Below, one piece after another: positions 32,213-41,308 of a stretch of DNA of 64,000 bases (positions within the stretch are counted from its first letter, which is position 1; every line of letters begins with the position of its first letter). The stretch comes from Oceanobacter antarcticus (GTDB lineage Bacteria > Pseudomonadota > Gammaproteobacteria > Pseudomonadales > Oceanobacteraceae): contig NZ_JBBKTX010000018.1 of the NCBI RefSeq assembly GCF_044962685.1, forward strand, positions 1-64,000, read 5' to 3'. The notes under the pieces are model-generated. The model ran no database searches and was not told the origin of the DNA. It saw only the letters and a program-made list of their open reading frames with translations. The position numbers and the translations under genes are program-made.

Positions 32213-33913
32213 ATGGAGTTGTTTGTTGTGATCAGGTGTCAGGCGCGCAATGTTTTGCCAGTTATTCTCTTGCTGTTACTTCAGGGCTGCGCCACCTATG
32301 GGGCGGGTTTGAGTGCCGTATTGCAGGATGTCAAACAAGGCAACTTCGCCACCTCCGAAGCGCAACTCAAACAGGCGCTCTCTCCCAGCGGCAGTGACCG
32401 CTTGCTCTATTATCTCGAACTGGGTGTTATCCGCCATCTGAATGCCGATTATCCCGGCAGTAACCAGGCCTTTGAAGAGGCTGAGCGTATCAGCGAGCAG
32501 CTGGAAACCACCAGTGTGGTTAATAGTACGCTGGCGATGTTTACCAATGCCCGTCAGGCTGACTATGCCGGACAACCCCATGAAAAACTGCTGATCAATT
32601 ATTATAAAGCGTTGAATTATCTCTCAATGGCAGCGGCTCAAAGCAGCCGTGACAAGCGTCTGGATGCGTTGGACGACGCCCGTGTCGAAGCCCGTCGGCT
32701 GGTGATCAAACTGAATGATATGCGTGACCAGAAAGGCAGTTACGCCGACAAAAATGAGCAGGCTGACAGTACTTATGGCGAGTTGAAAAGCCTGTTCCGG
32801 GTGTTGTCTGGCAGCGTGATCAACAAGGATAATCTGACCTATCGCGACGATGCCCTGGCGCACTACCTTACCGGCCTCAGTTTTGAAATGAACCGGGAGT
32901 ACGATGATGCCCGCATCAGCTACCAGAAAGCCGCTGAAACCTACGAACAGGGTTATGCCAAACAGTATCGGTTAGGGGGTGGAATGGCGCAGCAGGCCTG
33001 GTTTGATACCGTGCGCATGATGACGTTGGCCGGTGGCTACGGTGCGGAACTGACTCGCCTGACGCAAGACAAGCTGACCGCCTCCCAACGCCAGCAGTTG
33101 GATCAGCTCGACCCGCAGCAGGCGCAAGTCGTGGTGATTGAACACAAGGGACTGGCTCCGGAACTGGAAGAGCTGAATGTGAATATGTGGACCGACCCCA
33201 ATACCCGTTCCATCAAGTTGCAGCCCTACCTTGGTGCGAATGATCGCGATGCCTGGGCCTGGTTTTATTTGCTTTACGCTGACAAGGGTATCTACAACAT
33301 CCTTACGGCTTATCTGGATGGCACCCGTAATGGCTTTGTTTTCAGTCCTTTTACCAAAACCATTTTACTGGGGCCAGCCTGGAAACAGATCGAAGATCTG
33401 GGCCTCGACAAGGCCATTGGCACTTCGTTACGCGTAACGGTGCCCTACTATCGGCCGCCAACCTTGCTGGGTGAATCGACACTGGTGGTGAATACGCCGG
33501 GTCAAGCACGGTCGTTGCCGCTGGACAAAGCGGCCAGCCCGGCACAGCTGGCGATTCAGGAGCGGCTGCTGAAGTCATCGTCTGATATCCAGCAAGCATT
33601 GGCGCGCTCGGCACTAAAAGCCGTGTCGGCTCAAGCGCTGGGTAACAGTGTTGATTCCCAGGGAGTGATGTCGTTTATTGGCAAGCTGGCGGCGCAACTG
33701 AGCGAAGCCGCTGAAACCCGCAGCTGGATTCTGTTGCCCAGTGATATTCGTATCCGGCGCTTGACCTTGCCAGCGGGCGACAATGAACTGACCTTGACGT
33801 CAACGCTGGAACCCGGCGTGGTCGATACCCATCAAACCCGGATGACGTTGCAGCCGGGCCAGATTGCTCTGTGGCAGGTACGCTCGCTGGGGAATATATC
33901 AACAACCAGATAA
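32213..33913 (+). CDS. COG3014-type TPR lipoprotein
   Basis: The 566-residue protein has a lipoprotein signal with lipobox LLQGC (C26 from the ATG). A helical TPR-like N-terminal half (residues ~40-280) and a C-terminal beta-rich part with PYYRPPTLLGESTLVV follow. A GTG at 32228 has GGAG nine bases upstream and may be the true start; ATG 32213 is the longer choice. It is the first of three lipoprotein genes (this one, an LpoB-like, an LPP20-like) known to cluster in gammaproteobacteria. It probably acts at the outer membrane; its role is not established. Confidence 0.82.
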   Translation: MELFVVIRCQARNVLPVILLLLLQGCATYGAGLSAVLQDVKQGNFATSEAQLKQALSPSGSDRLLYYLELGVIRHLNADYPGSNQAFEEAERISEQLETTSVVNSTLAMFTNARQADYAGQPHEKLLINYYKALNYLSMAAAQSSRDKRLDALDDARVEARRLVIKLNDMRDQKGSYADKNEQADSTYGELKSLFRVLSGSVINKDNLTYRDDALAHYLTGLSFEMNREYDDARISYQKAAETYEQGYAKQYRLGGGMAQQAWFDTVRMMTLAGGYGAELTRLTQDKLTASQRQQLDQLDPQQAQVVVIEHKGLAPELEELNVNMWTDPNTRSIKLQPYLGANDRDAWAWFYLLYADKGIYNILTAYLDGTRNGFVFSPFTKTILLGPAWKQIEDLGLDKAIGTSLRVTVPYYRPPTLLGESTLVVNTPGQARSLPLDKAASPAQLAIQERLLKSSSDIQQALARSALKAVSAQALGNSVDSQGVMSFIGKLAAQLSEAAETRSWILLPSDIRIRRLTLPAGDNELTLTSTLEPGVVDTHQTRMTLQPGQIALWQVRSLGNISTTR

Positions 33914-34004
33914 TCCGTGCCTGCTATGGTTGGTGTGCGGGTGTTGCGGCTTCTGTTGCAAAATACTGATCGGTAAATATTTATTGGAAAGGGAGAGGAT
34001 GACC

Positions 34005-34652
34005 ATGTTTATGCATATGTTGCGAAAGTCTGCGTTTATCAAAGCACCGTTGGTAAAAGCACCGCAGACGCTGCTGATTGGCTGTGTGGTACTTGCTACC
34101 GTGGCCGTGACGGGTTGCAGTACTCAGGTCAAGCGTGTTGACAGTAATGAAGAAATTGCCCTGTCGGATCGCTGGAATGCTACTGATTCACGCCTGGTTG
34201 CTGAAGAAATGGTCGCCGATATGGTGTCATTCCCTTGGGCGACCGAGTTCGAGATGAACAACGGCCGCAAGCCTACGGTGATTATCCAGCGCATCAGCAA
34301 TAAGTCCCATGAACATATCGCGGTGGATACCTTTATCAATGATATCAAGCGCAGCATTATTCGTTCTGGCAAAGCCAGCTTTGTTGCTGGCGGCGAAGAA
34401 CGTGAATCAGTACGGGATGAACGTTCTGATCAGGAGCTGAATGCCAAGGATGCCAAGGCGCAGGGGCAGGAAAAAGCCGCCGATTATGCCCTGTCCGGGA
34501 CGCTGAATTCGATTGTGGATCAGGCCGACAAGGAACGCGTTACCTTTTATCAGGTGGATCTGAAGCTGATCGATATGGAATCCAATATCGAAGTCTGGAA
34601 TGGCCAGAAGAAGATTCAGAAGTACCAGAAAAAGTCGTCGTTCGGGTTGTAA
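34005..34652 (+). CDS. LpoB-like lipoprotein (penicillin-binding protein activator family)
   Basis: The 215-residue protein has a signal with lipobox VTGC and then the COG3417 pattern: SDRWNATDSRLVAEEMVADM, GRKPTVIIQRISNKSHEHIA, then ALSGTLNSIVDQ. LpoB activates PBP1b in enterobacteria; members in this gene cluster are paralogues and may not have that partner. Several ATGs (33999, 34005, 34011, 34017) lie in frame; 34005 gives the best spacing from GGGAG. It follows the COG3014 gene and precedes the LPP20 gene by three bases. Confidence 0.78.
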   Translation: MFMHMLRKSAFIKAPLVKAPQTLLIGCVVLATVAVTGCSTQVKRVDSNEEIALSDRWNATDSRLVAEEMVADMVSFPWATEFEMNNGRKPTVIIQRISNKSHEHIAVDTFINDIKRSIIRSGKASFVAGGEERESVRDERSDQELNAKDAKAQGQEKAADYALSGTLNSIVDQADKERVTFYQVDLKLIDMESNIEVWNGQKKIQKYQKKSSFGL

Positions 34653-34655
34653 CGC

Positions 34656-35735
34656 ATGACTCACCAAGCACACTGCCATATGCTCAAAAACCTGGTCGCC
34701 GCCGGGTGTTGTCTGTTGCTGGCGGCCTGTGCCTCCGCACCGAGCCAGCCGGACAACAGCATGGCGGATAACGACACCCGTTTGTCGCGGGACGGCACTC
34801 CCGACTGGGCGGTGACGCCGCCCTCTGCTGCTGGAATGGCTTACGGCGTAGGCAGTATCGAGGTGTACGGTGATCCGGCCAGTGCGGTCAAGCGTGCCAG
34901 TGAGCTGGCACGAGTGGATCTGGTCAGTCAGTTACGGGTGACCATCAGTGGTGATTTTTCTTCCACCGTGACGGAAACCGCTGCGACCGGTACAGCAACC
35001 CGTGTGCAGCGGAGCGTCAGCCAATACGCTCGCAGTCAGGTTGCCGAAGTACAGCTCGATGAGGTCAGCATTACCGATGCCAGCGTGGCCAATGGCTACG
35101 CCTATGCGCTGGCGGAGCTGGATCGTACAGCGGCATCTGCCCGTTTGCGCCAGCAAATGGCCGAAGTAGAGCAACAACTGGATCAGTACGCCAATGTCCA
35201 GCCTCAGGGTGATACCTTGCAACAACTGCGTGTGATGCTGCCAATCCTGGGCCTGATTGCCGAACGGCAGGCGTTTGCGGAGAAGCTGGGTCTGGTCAGT
35301 GTACAACACCGGGTACCGGCGTTATCCGCAGAGCATAAGGCTTTGCAGCAGCGGGTTTACACGCTGCTGGATCAGTTAACAGTGCGCTTGTCGTTTGACA
35401 ATGATGATGCCCGGCTGATGCAGGGCGCGTTGATCGAAACGCTGACGTCACAGGGATTGCGCATGCAGACACCAGGGCAGCCACAAAATAATATTGATTT
35501 GGTGTTTGGCGTCAGTGCCGAACGCAGCTCGCGGCAGCAAGGTGGTCGTTTTTATGCGTTTGTGCAGGCGCGGATCACCATAGCGGATCGCGATGGTCGG
35601 GTATTGTCGTCATTCAGTGACACGGCCCGTGGGGTCTCGGGTCTAGAGGCTAATGCCTGGCAAGGGGCGGCCGAGGCGGTGGCCGACAAACTCCAGCAGG
35701 AGCTAGCGCAAACCCTGGCAGAGCGGTTGCAATAA
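34656..35735 (+). CDS. LPP20-family lipoprotein
   Basis: The 359-residue protein has a lipoprotein signal with lipobox LAAC (C25 from the first ATG), a short acidic linker and the LPP20 pattern: PDWAVTPP, AYGVGSIEVYGDPASAVKRA, LARVDLVSQLRVTISGD. Its C-terminal half is helical and ends in QELAQTLAERLQ. An internal ATG at 34680 gives a more typical signal peptide. It closes the three-gene lipoprotein cluster and is followed by two strong hairpins. Confidence 0.82.
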   Translation: MTHQAHCHMLKNLVAAGCCLLLAACASAPSQPDNSMADNDTRLSRDGTPDWAVTPPSAAGMAYGVGSIEVYGDPASAVKRASELARVDLVSQLRVTISGDFSSTVTETAATGTATRVQRSVSQYARSQVAEVQLDEVSITDASVANGYAYALAELDRTAASARLRQQMAEVEQQLDQYANVQPQGDTLQQLRVMLPILGLIAERQAFAEKLGLVSVQHRVPALSAEHKALQQRVYTLLDQLTVRLSFDNDDARLMQGALIETLTSQGLRMQTPGQPQNNIDLVFGVSAERSSRQQGGRFYAFVQARITIADRDGRVLSSFSDTARGVSGLEANAWQGAAEAVADKLQQELAQTLAERLQ

Positions 35736-35744
35736 GCCGGAATT

Positions 35745-35803
35745 CTGGCTCCCGTGTGGGAGCCAGATCAGCCTCTGGCCAGCCGCAAGGCTGGGCCAGA
35801 GGC
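35745..35803. terminator. Two hairpins between convergent genes
   Basis: The first is CTGGCTCCC-GTGT-GGGAGCCAG (35745-35766). The second is a longer stem CCTCTGGCCAGCC-GCAA-GGCTGGGCCAGAGG (35772-35803) with one bulged G. They separate the LPP20 gene from the convergent yceI gene and probably terminate transcription from both sides, although neither has a long T run. Confidence 0.65.
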
Positions 35804-35830
35804 GGTGGGAGTTCTAAAAAGTTCGAAGAG

Positions 35831-36400
35831 TTACTGGCGAACACCTTCCACGTTTAATTCCAGTTCGACCGGCAAGTTACCCAGGTAACCATCCATGTTG
35901 TAGTCCTTCAGCATGATGGTGGTGGTACCGGTAAATCCAGCGCGGTAACCGCCCCATGGGTCATCGCCTTCACCAATCTGGCTGACCGGGAAGGTAATGG
36001 TTTTGGTCACGCCGCGCAGGTTGAATTCCCCGCTCAGCTCACCCTTGCCGTCGCCTGTTGGCTTGTAGCTGGTGCTTTTGAACGTCGCAGTCGGGTATTT
36101 GTCGACGGCGAGGAAATCTTTACTGCGCAGGTGTTTATCACGTTCCGCATGGTTGGAGTCGATCGAGGTGGTATCAATCTTGATCTCGATGTCGGCAGCG
36201 GCTGGTTTAGCCTTGTCCCAGTCGAACTTGCCTTCAAATGTATTGAAGCGGCCTGTCAGCCAGCTGTAACCCAGATGCTTGACCTTGAAGTTGATGGAGG
36301 CATGGGCACCTTTGGTATCCACTACATAGTCAGCGGCGTTGGCGACAGTGGCCGTCATGGCTGCAGCAGCAACAGACAGGGCTATCAGCAGTTTTTTCAT
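35831..36400 (-). CDS. yceI: YceI-family periplasmic lipid-binding protein
   Basis: The 189-residue protein has a cleavable signal peptide (to about A22, ending NAADY). The YceI lipocalin-like fold follows: YVVDTKGAHASINFKVKHLG, FNTFEGKFDWD, SIDSNHAERDKHLRSKDFL. Members bind polyprenoid lipids; physiological roles include acid or osmotic stress and chemical-cue responses in some bacteria. AAGGAG precedes ATG 36400. It follows the cytochrome b gene by 102 bases, as in the common yceJ-yceI pair. Confidence 0.93.
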   Translation of the reverse strand: MKKLLIALSVAAAAMTATVANAADYVVDTKGAHASINFKVKHLGYSWLTGRFNTFEGKFDWDKAKPAAADIEIKIDTTSIDSNHAERDKHLRSKDFLAVDKYPTATFKSTSYKPTGDGKGELSGEFNLRGVTKTITFPVSQIGEGDDPWGGYRAGFTGTTTIMLKDYNMDGYLGNLPVELELNVEGVRQ

Positions 36401-36502
36401 GGTCGAGCTCCTTGAGGGTCTGATAATTAATGGTTGGTTAAATCGTTGTTTGATCGGTTAATTGGTTGATCTATTTGTTAAAAAGAGAGCCAGTAGCCGG
36501 GT

Positions 36503-37042
36503 TTACGGCCGGAGCATGCGCTTCAGAGTGTTGTCCCGGTTAATAAACTGGTGTTTTAACGCCGCGAGGGCGTGTAAAGCCACCATTCCGATCAGTAACC
36601 AGGCGAGTAGTTCGTGCACCTTGCCAGCAATTTCTTCCTGGTTGCCACGGTCGGTCAGGGTGGCGGGGACAGCAAACACACCAAACACATCGACGGCGCG
36701 GCCATCGGCGGTAGAAATCAGATAGCCGCTGATAAACAGAGCGGCCATCACCAGGTACAGGCCCAAATGCACCAAGTGGGCAGCCTGATTCTCGATTTTT
36801 TTGTCCGACAGGCCGGTCGGTACAGTGTTGATTTGCCGCCACAGCAGCCGGGCTAAAAATACCAGTGCCAGCAGCACGCCAGAGGCTTTGTGAAATTCCA
36901 GCGAGCCGTGATACCAGCTGTCGTAGTAGGTCAGTTCAACCATGTACAGGCCAAGACCGAACATGCCAAAAATGCCTACAGCCATCAGCCAATGCAAGGC
37001 GATGGCGATCAGTCCGTAGCGACTGGCGGTGTTGGTGATCAT
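36503..37042 (-). CDS. Cytochrome b561-type membrane protein (YceJ-like)
   Basis: The 179-residue protein has four predicted membrane helices and paired histidines for two b hemes: H17 in IALHWLMAVG, H45 and H51 in YHGSLEFHKASG, and H143/H161 in KVHELLAWLL and ALHALAALKH. It matches the cytochrome b561/CybB-YceJ group, which moves electrons across the inner membrane. It is paired with yceI and divergent from a LysR-type gene. Confidence 0.9.
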   Translation of the reverse strand: MITNTASRYGLIAIALHWLMAVGIFGMFGLGLYMVELTYYDSWYHGSLEFHKASGVLLALVFLARLLWRQINTVPTGLSDKKIENQAAHLVHLGLYLVMAALFISGYLISTADGRAVDVFGVFAVPATLTDRGNQEEIAGKVHELLAWLLIGMVALHALAALKHQFINRDNTLKRMLRP

Positions 37043-37209
37043 AACGCTCCCTCTTGTCCTTTCAGCTTGTCTTGTTGCCTTGCTGGTCTCATTGCTGTGT
37101 GGCTCGGCTCACTATCAAAGCAAAAGTGGTGAATGGTATTCATTCGTTGTTCGCTGCCTACATTACGCAATATTGAATGTGGTAAAAATAGCGATTACTC
37201 GACAATTAT

Positions 37210-37225
37210 TGTGCAAAAATGCACA
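37210..37225. promoter_or_regulatory. Inverted repeat upstream of the LysR-type gene
   Basis: TGTGCA-AAAA-TGCACA is a perfect inverted repeat 27 bases before the LysR start codon. The half TTGTGCAAAA recurs at 37251-37260 across the start codon. A palindrome in the divergent region fits autoregulation and control of the cytochrome b/yceI genes; the binding protein is inferred. Confidence 0.5.
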
Positions 37226-37252
37226 TTTATATGGTAGCTCGGGAGTCTAATT

Positions 37253-38164
37253 GTGCAAAATGACGATTTCAGCTGGGATGATCTCTACGTTGCTTACCGG
37301 GTGGCGGAGCTGGGTACCCTGAGCAAGACCGGCGAACGCCTGGGGCTGAACCATTCCACCGTGCTGCGGCGCATCTCCCGGCTAGAGCAGCAGTTGGGGG
37401 TGAAGCTGTTTATCCGCCACCAGCGTGGTTATCGGTTAACGGATGCCGGTCAGTTGATGCTGCAACGGATGCAACCGATTGCGGATGACATGCTGCGGTT
37501 ATATTCCGGCCTGACGTCATTTGAGGCATCGCCGTCCGGCACGCTGCGGATTTCGACGGTGTCTGATTTTTCGCTGTTTTTTGCTCCCTTGTTACATGCC
37601 TTTCGGGAGCAGTATCCGCATATCCGGGTGCAGGTGGTAGCCACCGATGACCGGATGTCTCTGGTCAGCGGCGATGTGCATGTGGCCATTCGCATGGGCA
37701 GCCAGCCGCAGGAGCCGGATCTGATTGCGCGCCGGTTGCTGCCCGCCACCATGGAGTACTATGCCGCCAAACGTTATATCCAGCGTTATGGTACGCCGAG
37801 GTCGCTGGCGGATGTGAATCGTCATCAGTGGGTGCTGCCGTCGGGTAACAAGCGTCAGATTTCCGGTATCTGGCAATTGCTGGAGCGTCTTGAGCCTCAT
37901 CAGATCGTATTTGAGAGCAACAGCTTTACCGATATTTATTCAGCAGTCTCGGCGGGAATGGGCATTGGCCCGATCGGCATGTTACAGCGCTCGGGTAATA
38001 GCCATGAAGCGCTGCAGCTGGTTGAGTTTGGTCTCCATGCGGAGCCTTCTTATATGTGGTTTGTGTATCACAAGGACATGCGAGGCAGCGGCAGAATCAA
38101 GGCTCTGCAGAGTTTTGTGCTGGAGCATGTGTCAGCCATGATGCCGGGCGTAGTGGGTCAGTAA
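37253..38164 (+). CDS. LysR-family transcriptional regulator
   Basis: The 303-residue protein has the N-terminal winged helix-turn-helix (AELGTLSKTGERLGLNHSTV, residues ~17-36, then LRRISRLEQQLGVKLF) and a substrate-binding-like C-terminal domain. The VLRRISRLEQQLG pattern is that of the branch whose members often lack classical inducers. GTG 37253 is the start, with GGGAG seven bases upstream. It is divergent from the cytochrome b gene, so it may control yceI and its partner. Confidence 0.9.
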   Translation: MQNDDFSWDDLYVAYRVAELGTLSKTGERLGLNHSTVLRRISRLEQQLGVKLFIRHQRGYRLTDAGQLMLQRMQPIADDMLRLYSGLTSFEASPSGTLRISTVSDFSLFFAPLLHAFREQYPHIRVQVVATDDRMSLVSGDVHVAIRMGSQPQEPDLIARRLLPATMEYYAAKRYIQRYGTPRSLADVNRHQWVLPSGNKRQISGIWQLLERLEPHQIVFESNSFTDIYSAVSAGMGIGPIGMLQRSGNSHEALQLVEFGLHAEPSYMWFVYHKDMRGSGRIKALQSFVLEHVSAMMPGVVGQ

Positions 38165-38251
38165 TAGGTTTGTAGTCGATTCGGGGCTACAGAGTGCATC
38201 TGAAAATGCAGCGAACGGTGAAAGGCCAAGGCAAAAATCAGCGCAAAGCGT

Positions 38252-38273
38252 ACGCCTGCATGGATGCAGGCGT
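38252..38273. repeat. Perfect palindrome after the LysR gene
   Basis: A ten-base stem, A-CGCCTGCAT / ATGCAGGCG-T with a GG loop, lies between the LysR gene and a convergent hypothetical gene. The CGCCTGCATGGATGCAGGCG core followed by TTAGAGCGACACAGGA has the look of an interspersed REP/BIME unit; only one copy is in this window. It could also act as a terminator, but no T run follows. Confidence 0.5.
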
Positions 38274-38379
38274 TAGAGCGACACAGGAAAAGCCAACGCC
38301 GAGTTGATGAGTGACCAATGAGCATTTTGAGTCGATATTTAACACTGCCATTTCGAGTGCAGTCATATATATATGTGCC

Positions 38380-38964
38380 CTACAGTAACTGGCTCGACAG
38401 TCCCAGGCTGGCCGACAGACAGGGCCATGGCTGACAGATTCGGGTCACTGTGGTTGCGCTCGCGCCGGAAGGGTAATGATTGATCAGAGGATCTGGATGA
38501 TCGATCAGGGCTTCCACCTGCTCATCAATGCGCGCCGCATCGTCGCCCAGCAAGGTGTGTATAACGATGTTGGCGGTGGCAGGATCATGGTCAAGCAGCG
38601 GCTGACCATAACGGGCGCTATAGCTGTCACCGCAGGTTTCCAGCATCCGCAGCACAAAATAGGCCTGCCGCAGGGCGATCAGGCTGCCAGAGGCACCGGC
38701 TGGTATCGAAAGCTCGAGCAGTGGCAGGGTGTTTTCAATGCGCCGGTGCAGACGCGGCGCACTGTGCTTGAGTGGTGGCAGAACCAGGCGCTGATAGACG
38801 CAATAGGCCAGGGTGTACTGACAAAGCTGGCTGACGGCGGCTTCACTGGCCAAGTGAACGATACGGCTCAGGCTGTTGAGGCTCGCGGTGATGCGCGCTT
38901 CCAGATCAGATCCTTGTTGCAGATCGTTTTGTACACGCGGGCTGCTTACGGCCATGGGCGTCAT
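38380..38964 (-). CDS. Hypothetical helical protein
   Basis: The 194-residue protein is predicted to be largely alpha-helical and soluble (EARITASLNSLSRIVHLASE, IALRQAYFVLRMLETCGDSY). AGAGGT eight bases upstream supports ATG 38964. No signal peptide, membrane segment or catalytic motif is seen, and I do not recognise the family. It stands between the convergent LysR gene and the MATE gene and reads in the same direction as the latter, 105 bases downstream of it. That gap is unusually AT-rich around 38970-39050. Confidence 0.6.
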   Translation of the reverse strand: MTPMAVSSPRVQNDLQQGSDLEARITASLNSLSRIVHLASEAAVSQLCQYTLAYCVYQRLVLPPLKHSAPRLHRRIENTLPLLELSIPAGASGSLIALRQAYFVLRMLETCGDSYSARYGQPLLDHDPATANIVIHTLLGDDAARIDEQVEALIDHPDPLINHYPSGASATTVTRICQPWPCLSASLGLSSQLL

Positions 38965-39069
38965 TCTTACCTCTGTATTTTAAGTTATTATAGTAAAATC
39001 AATGAGTTACTTTTGGATGTAGGTGCTGATCAAAAAAGTATAGTAAATATTGACGGACTGGCCAGTCGA

Positions 39070-40509
39070 TTAGTGCTCTGGTGCAAAAGAGACAGGTTCG
39101 CAATAAAGCTGACGTGTGAAGCGCATCACAAATACTGCTCTGGCTAATAAAAACGCATAAAAACTCAGCCATAAACCGGTGTTGCCCAGCTCGCTGGTGA
39201 GCCACCAAAGCGGCATGAATACCAGTAGTGCGGCAGTTAACATGGCATTACGCATGGTGCTGGCGGCACCGGCGCCGATACACAGACCATCGAGCCAGTA
39301 GCTCCAGAAGCCGACCAGAGGCAAACCAATCAGCCAGATTTGGTACTCATCCAGTAATGGTAATAGCGCCGGGTTATTCGTAAACAGTGGCCATAACCAG
39401 TTGCCTGCGGCGGTAAAGATCAGGCTCAGCAGGATTGCCAATGTCAGAGAATTGACGCCAGTAATAATAATGATGCGTTGAACGTTAACGGACAGGCGTT
39501 CGATAGCATCGCGGCTGCGTCGCTGGTGTGCGGTTTGACCGGTCTGCGCCAGTGCTTGTCCAGTCAGACTTTCTGCCGCATGGGCAATGCCGTCCAGGGC
39601 GTTGGAAATCAGTAGCAGCAAGGTGATCATCAGGCTGTTGGCCGCCAGAATCAGCTCGCCTTGGCGAGCACCCTGAGCGTTAAAAAAGGCGAATACCAAG
39701 AGCAGCGTCAGCGTTCTTACAAACAGCTGGCGATTGATGCGGATCATGGGTTGTAGTTGCTGCCAGGACGGGCGGCGGTGCCAACGCTGCAGAACTGTGT
39801 GAATCAGGTTGTGCTGGTCAGCGGGAGTCTCAACGTTTGCCTGCAGCCGCCAGACAAACCACAGCCCGGTGGCAAGACCGAGGTAGTCGGCAATCACACT
39901 GCCGAGAGCAACCCCATCGGTGGTCATGTCCATACCATAGACAAACAAGGCATCCAGGCCACCATTCGCCAGGTTGGTGATGGTCATAATGATCAGCGGT
40001 ACACGGGTTTGGCCACGTCCGATAAACCAGCCCAGCAGCGCATACTGGGCGAAGACTGCCGGCACCGAGATGACTCGAATACTGAGGTACAGTTGGGCAC
40101 CGTCAGAGACCGCTTGCGTCGCCCCCATCCAAGGGATGACCTGAGGTAACAGCAGCCAGCCAGCGCAGCCAATAATGGCGCTCAGGGGAAGAGCCAGCCA
40201 GAACGCATGGCCCAATACCCCGGTCTGTTCGGCTGCCGAGCAGCTGCGTGCCGTCAGCGCGGTTGTACCCATCCGTAAAAAGCCGAAGCTCCAGCACAGC
40301 AGGGTAAACAGCTGGGCACCAATTGAGACGGCACCGAGGTAAGCGGCGTCGGGCAGATGGCCGAGAATCGCGCTGTCGACCAGACCCAGCAGTGGCACGG
40401 TGATATTACTCAGCATCACCGGCCAGGCAATGGCGAGGATGCGACCTTGTGTCGCGGCCCAGCCGGGGGCTGGCACAGCGGATGTAAACGACATGGCTGG
40501 TATACTCAC
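39070..40509 (-). CDS. dinF: MATE-family efflux transporter, DinF type
   Basis: The 479-residue protein has about twelve membrane helices and the DinF-branch pattern ILAIAWPVMLSNITVPLLGL, VDSAILGHLPDAAYLGAVSI. MATE proteins expel drugs or metabolites in exchange for H+ or Na+. The C-terminus is a little long, ending in a polar tail. It is divergent from the SCO gene across 23 bases, so the two promoters overlap or are within the coding ends. I saw no LexA box upstream, unlike E. coli dinF. Confidence 0.9.
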   Translation of the reverse strand: MSIPAMSFTSAVPAPGWAATQGRILAIAWPVMLSNITVPLLGLVDSAILGHLPDAAYLGAVSIGAQLFTLLCWSFGFLRMGTTALTARSCSAAEQTGVLGHAFWLALPLSAIIGCAGWLLLPQVIPWMGATQAVSDGAQLYLSIRVISVPAVFAQYALLGWFIGRGQTRVPLIIMTITNLANGGLDALFVYGMDMTTDGVALGSVIADYLGLATGLWFVWRLQANVETPADQHNLIHTVLQRWHRRPSWQQLQPMIRINRQLFVRTLTLLLVFAFFNAQGARQGELILAANSLMITLLLLISNALDGIAHAAESLTGQALAQTGQTAHQRRSRDAIERLSVNVQRIIIITGVNSLTLAILLSLIFTAAGNWLWPLFTNNPALLPLLDEYQIWLIGLPLVGFWSYWLDGLCIGAGAASTMRNAMLTAALLVFMPLWWLTSELGNTGLWLSFYAFLLARAVFVMRFTRQLYCEPVSFAPEH

Positions 40510-40532
40510 GAATCAGCAACAGGAGAACGTAA

Positions 40533-41171
40533 ATGAACAATCGGGTGTCTGCAGCGTCCCGCGTCGGCGCTATCTTACTCTTCGTGGTGCTGGCTGTATC
40601 GGCTGCTGTGGGGATGTTGATGGCTCATCTGGCCGATCCGGCAGCGCGACTGGGCTCCACCAGTGGGGTGATGTTGTTTAATCACAGCAGTCCGGTCAGC
40701 GACTTCGAATTTATTGACCAGCATGGCGAACGCCGCGATCAGGCCAGTTTCTCCTCGGGTTGGAAGCTGGTGTTTTTTGGCTATACCTTTTGCCCGGATA
40801 TCTGTCCAACCACGCTGGCGGATCTGAACCGGGTCTGGAAAGCGCTGCCGGATGAGGCTCGTCAACGTCTGGAGGTGGTGTTTGTGTCGGTGGATCCACA
40901 ACGGGATCGACCCGCCAGCTTGGCGCCTTATCTACAATATTTTAACCCGGTATTTGTCGGTCTGACCGGCAATTCCCAGGCGCTGGCGCAGCTGGCGCAG
41001 GAGATCAATGGCTTCTACGCCAGGGTTGATCGCGGCGAAGCGCCATATTTGATGGATCATTCGGCCAACTTGATGTTGGTGGATGCAGAGTGGCACTTCA
41101 GAGGTTATATTGAGCCTCCGTTTCGTCCTGGGCGTCTGACTCCGATTCTGGCCGCGCTGGCCGGAATGTAA
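40533..41171 (+). CDS. SCO1/SenC-family copper chaperone
   Basis: The 212-residue protein has an N-terminal membrane anchor (residues 12-30) and a periplasmic thioredoxin-like domain. The copper-binding residues C87 and C91 lie in TFCPDICPTTL and H176 in LMDHSANLML. SCO proteins help build the CuA site of cytochrome c oxidase or act in thiol redox control. No oxidase genes are nearby. AGGAG precedes ATG 40533. A 20-base inverted repeat follows the stop codon. Confidence 0.92.
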   Translation: MNNRVSAASRVGAILLFVVLAVSAAVGMLMAHLADPAARLGSTSGVMLFNHSSPVSDFEFIDQHGERRDQASFSSGWKLVFFGYTFCPDICPTTLADLNRVWKALPDEARQRLEVVFVSVDPQRDRPASLAPYLQYFNPVFVGLTGNSQALAQLAQEINGFYARVDRGEAPYLMDHSANLMLVDAEWHFRGYIEPPFRPGRLTPILAALAGM

Positions 41172-41184
41172 CCAGTAGGGGACA

Positions 41185-41260
41185 TAGGGGACATCTATTT
41201 AATCCTGCACGGCGGCAACCCGCGCCCTGAGTGAACACCGGATTAAATAGATGCCCCTAA
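41185..41260. repeat. 20-base inverted repeat with 34-base loop
   Basis: TAGGGGACATCTATTTAATCC (41185-41205) and the complementary arm at 41240-41260 pair except for one extra base. The repeated GGGGACA..ATCTATTTAAT motif resembles the ends seen at many REP-associated (Y1) transposase elements in proteobacteria. No transposase is present here. It could double as a terminator for the SCO gene. Confidence 0.6.
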
Positions 41261-41308
41261 TAGATTGCACGGGCATACATTAACCCCGACAGGGAAGGTA
41301 GGGATTGC

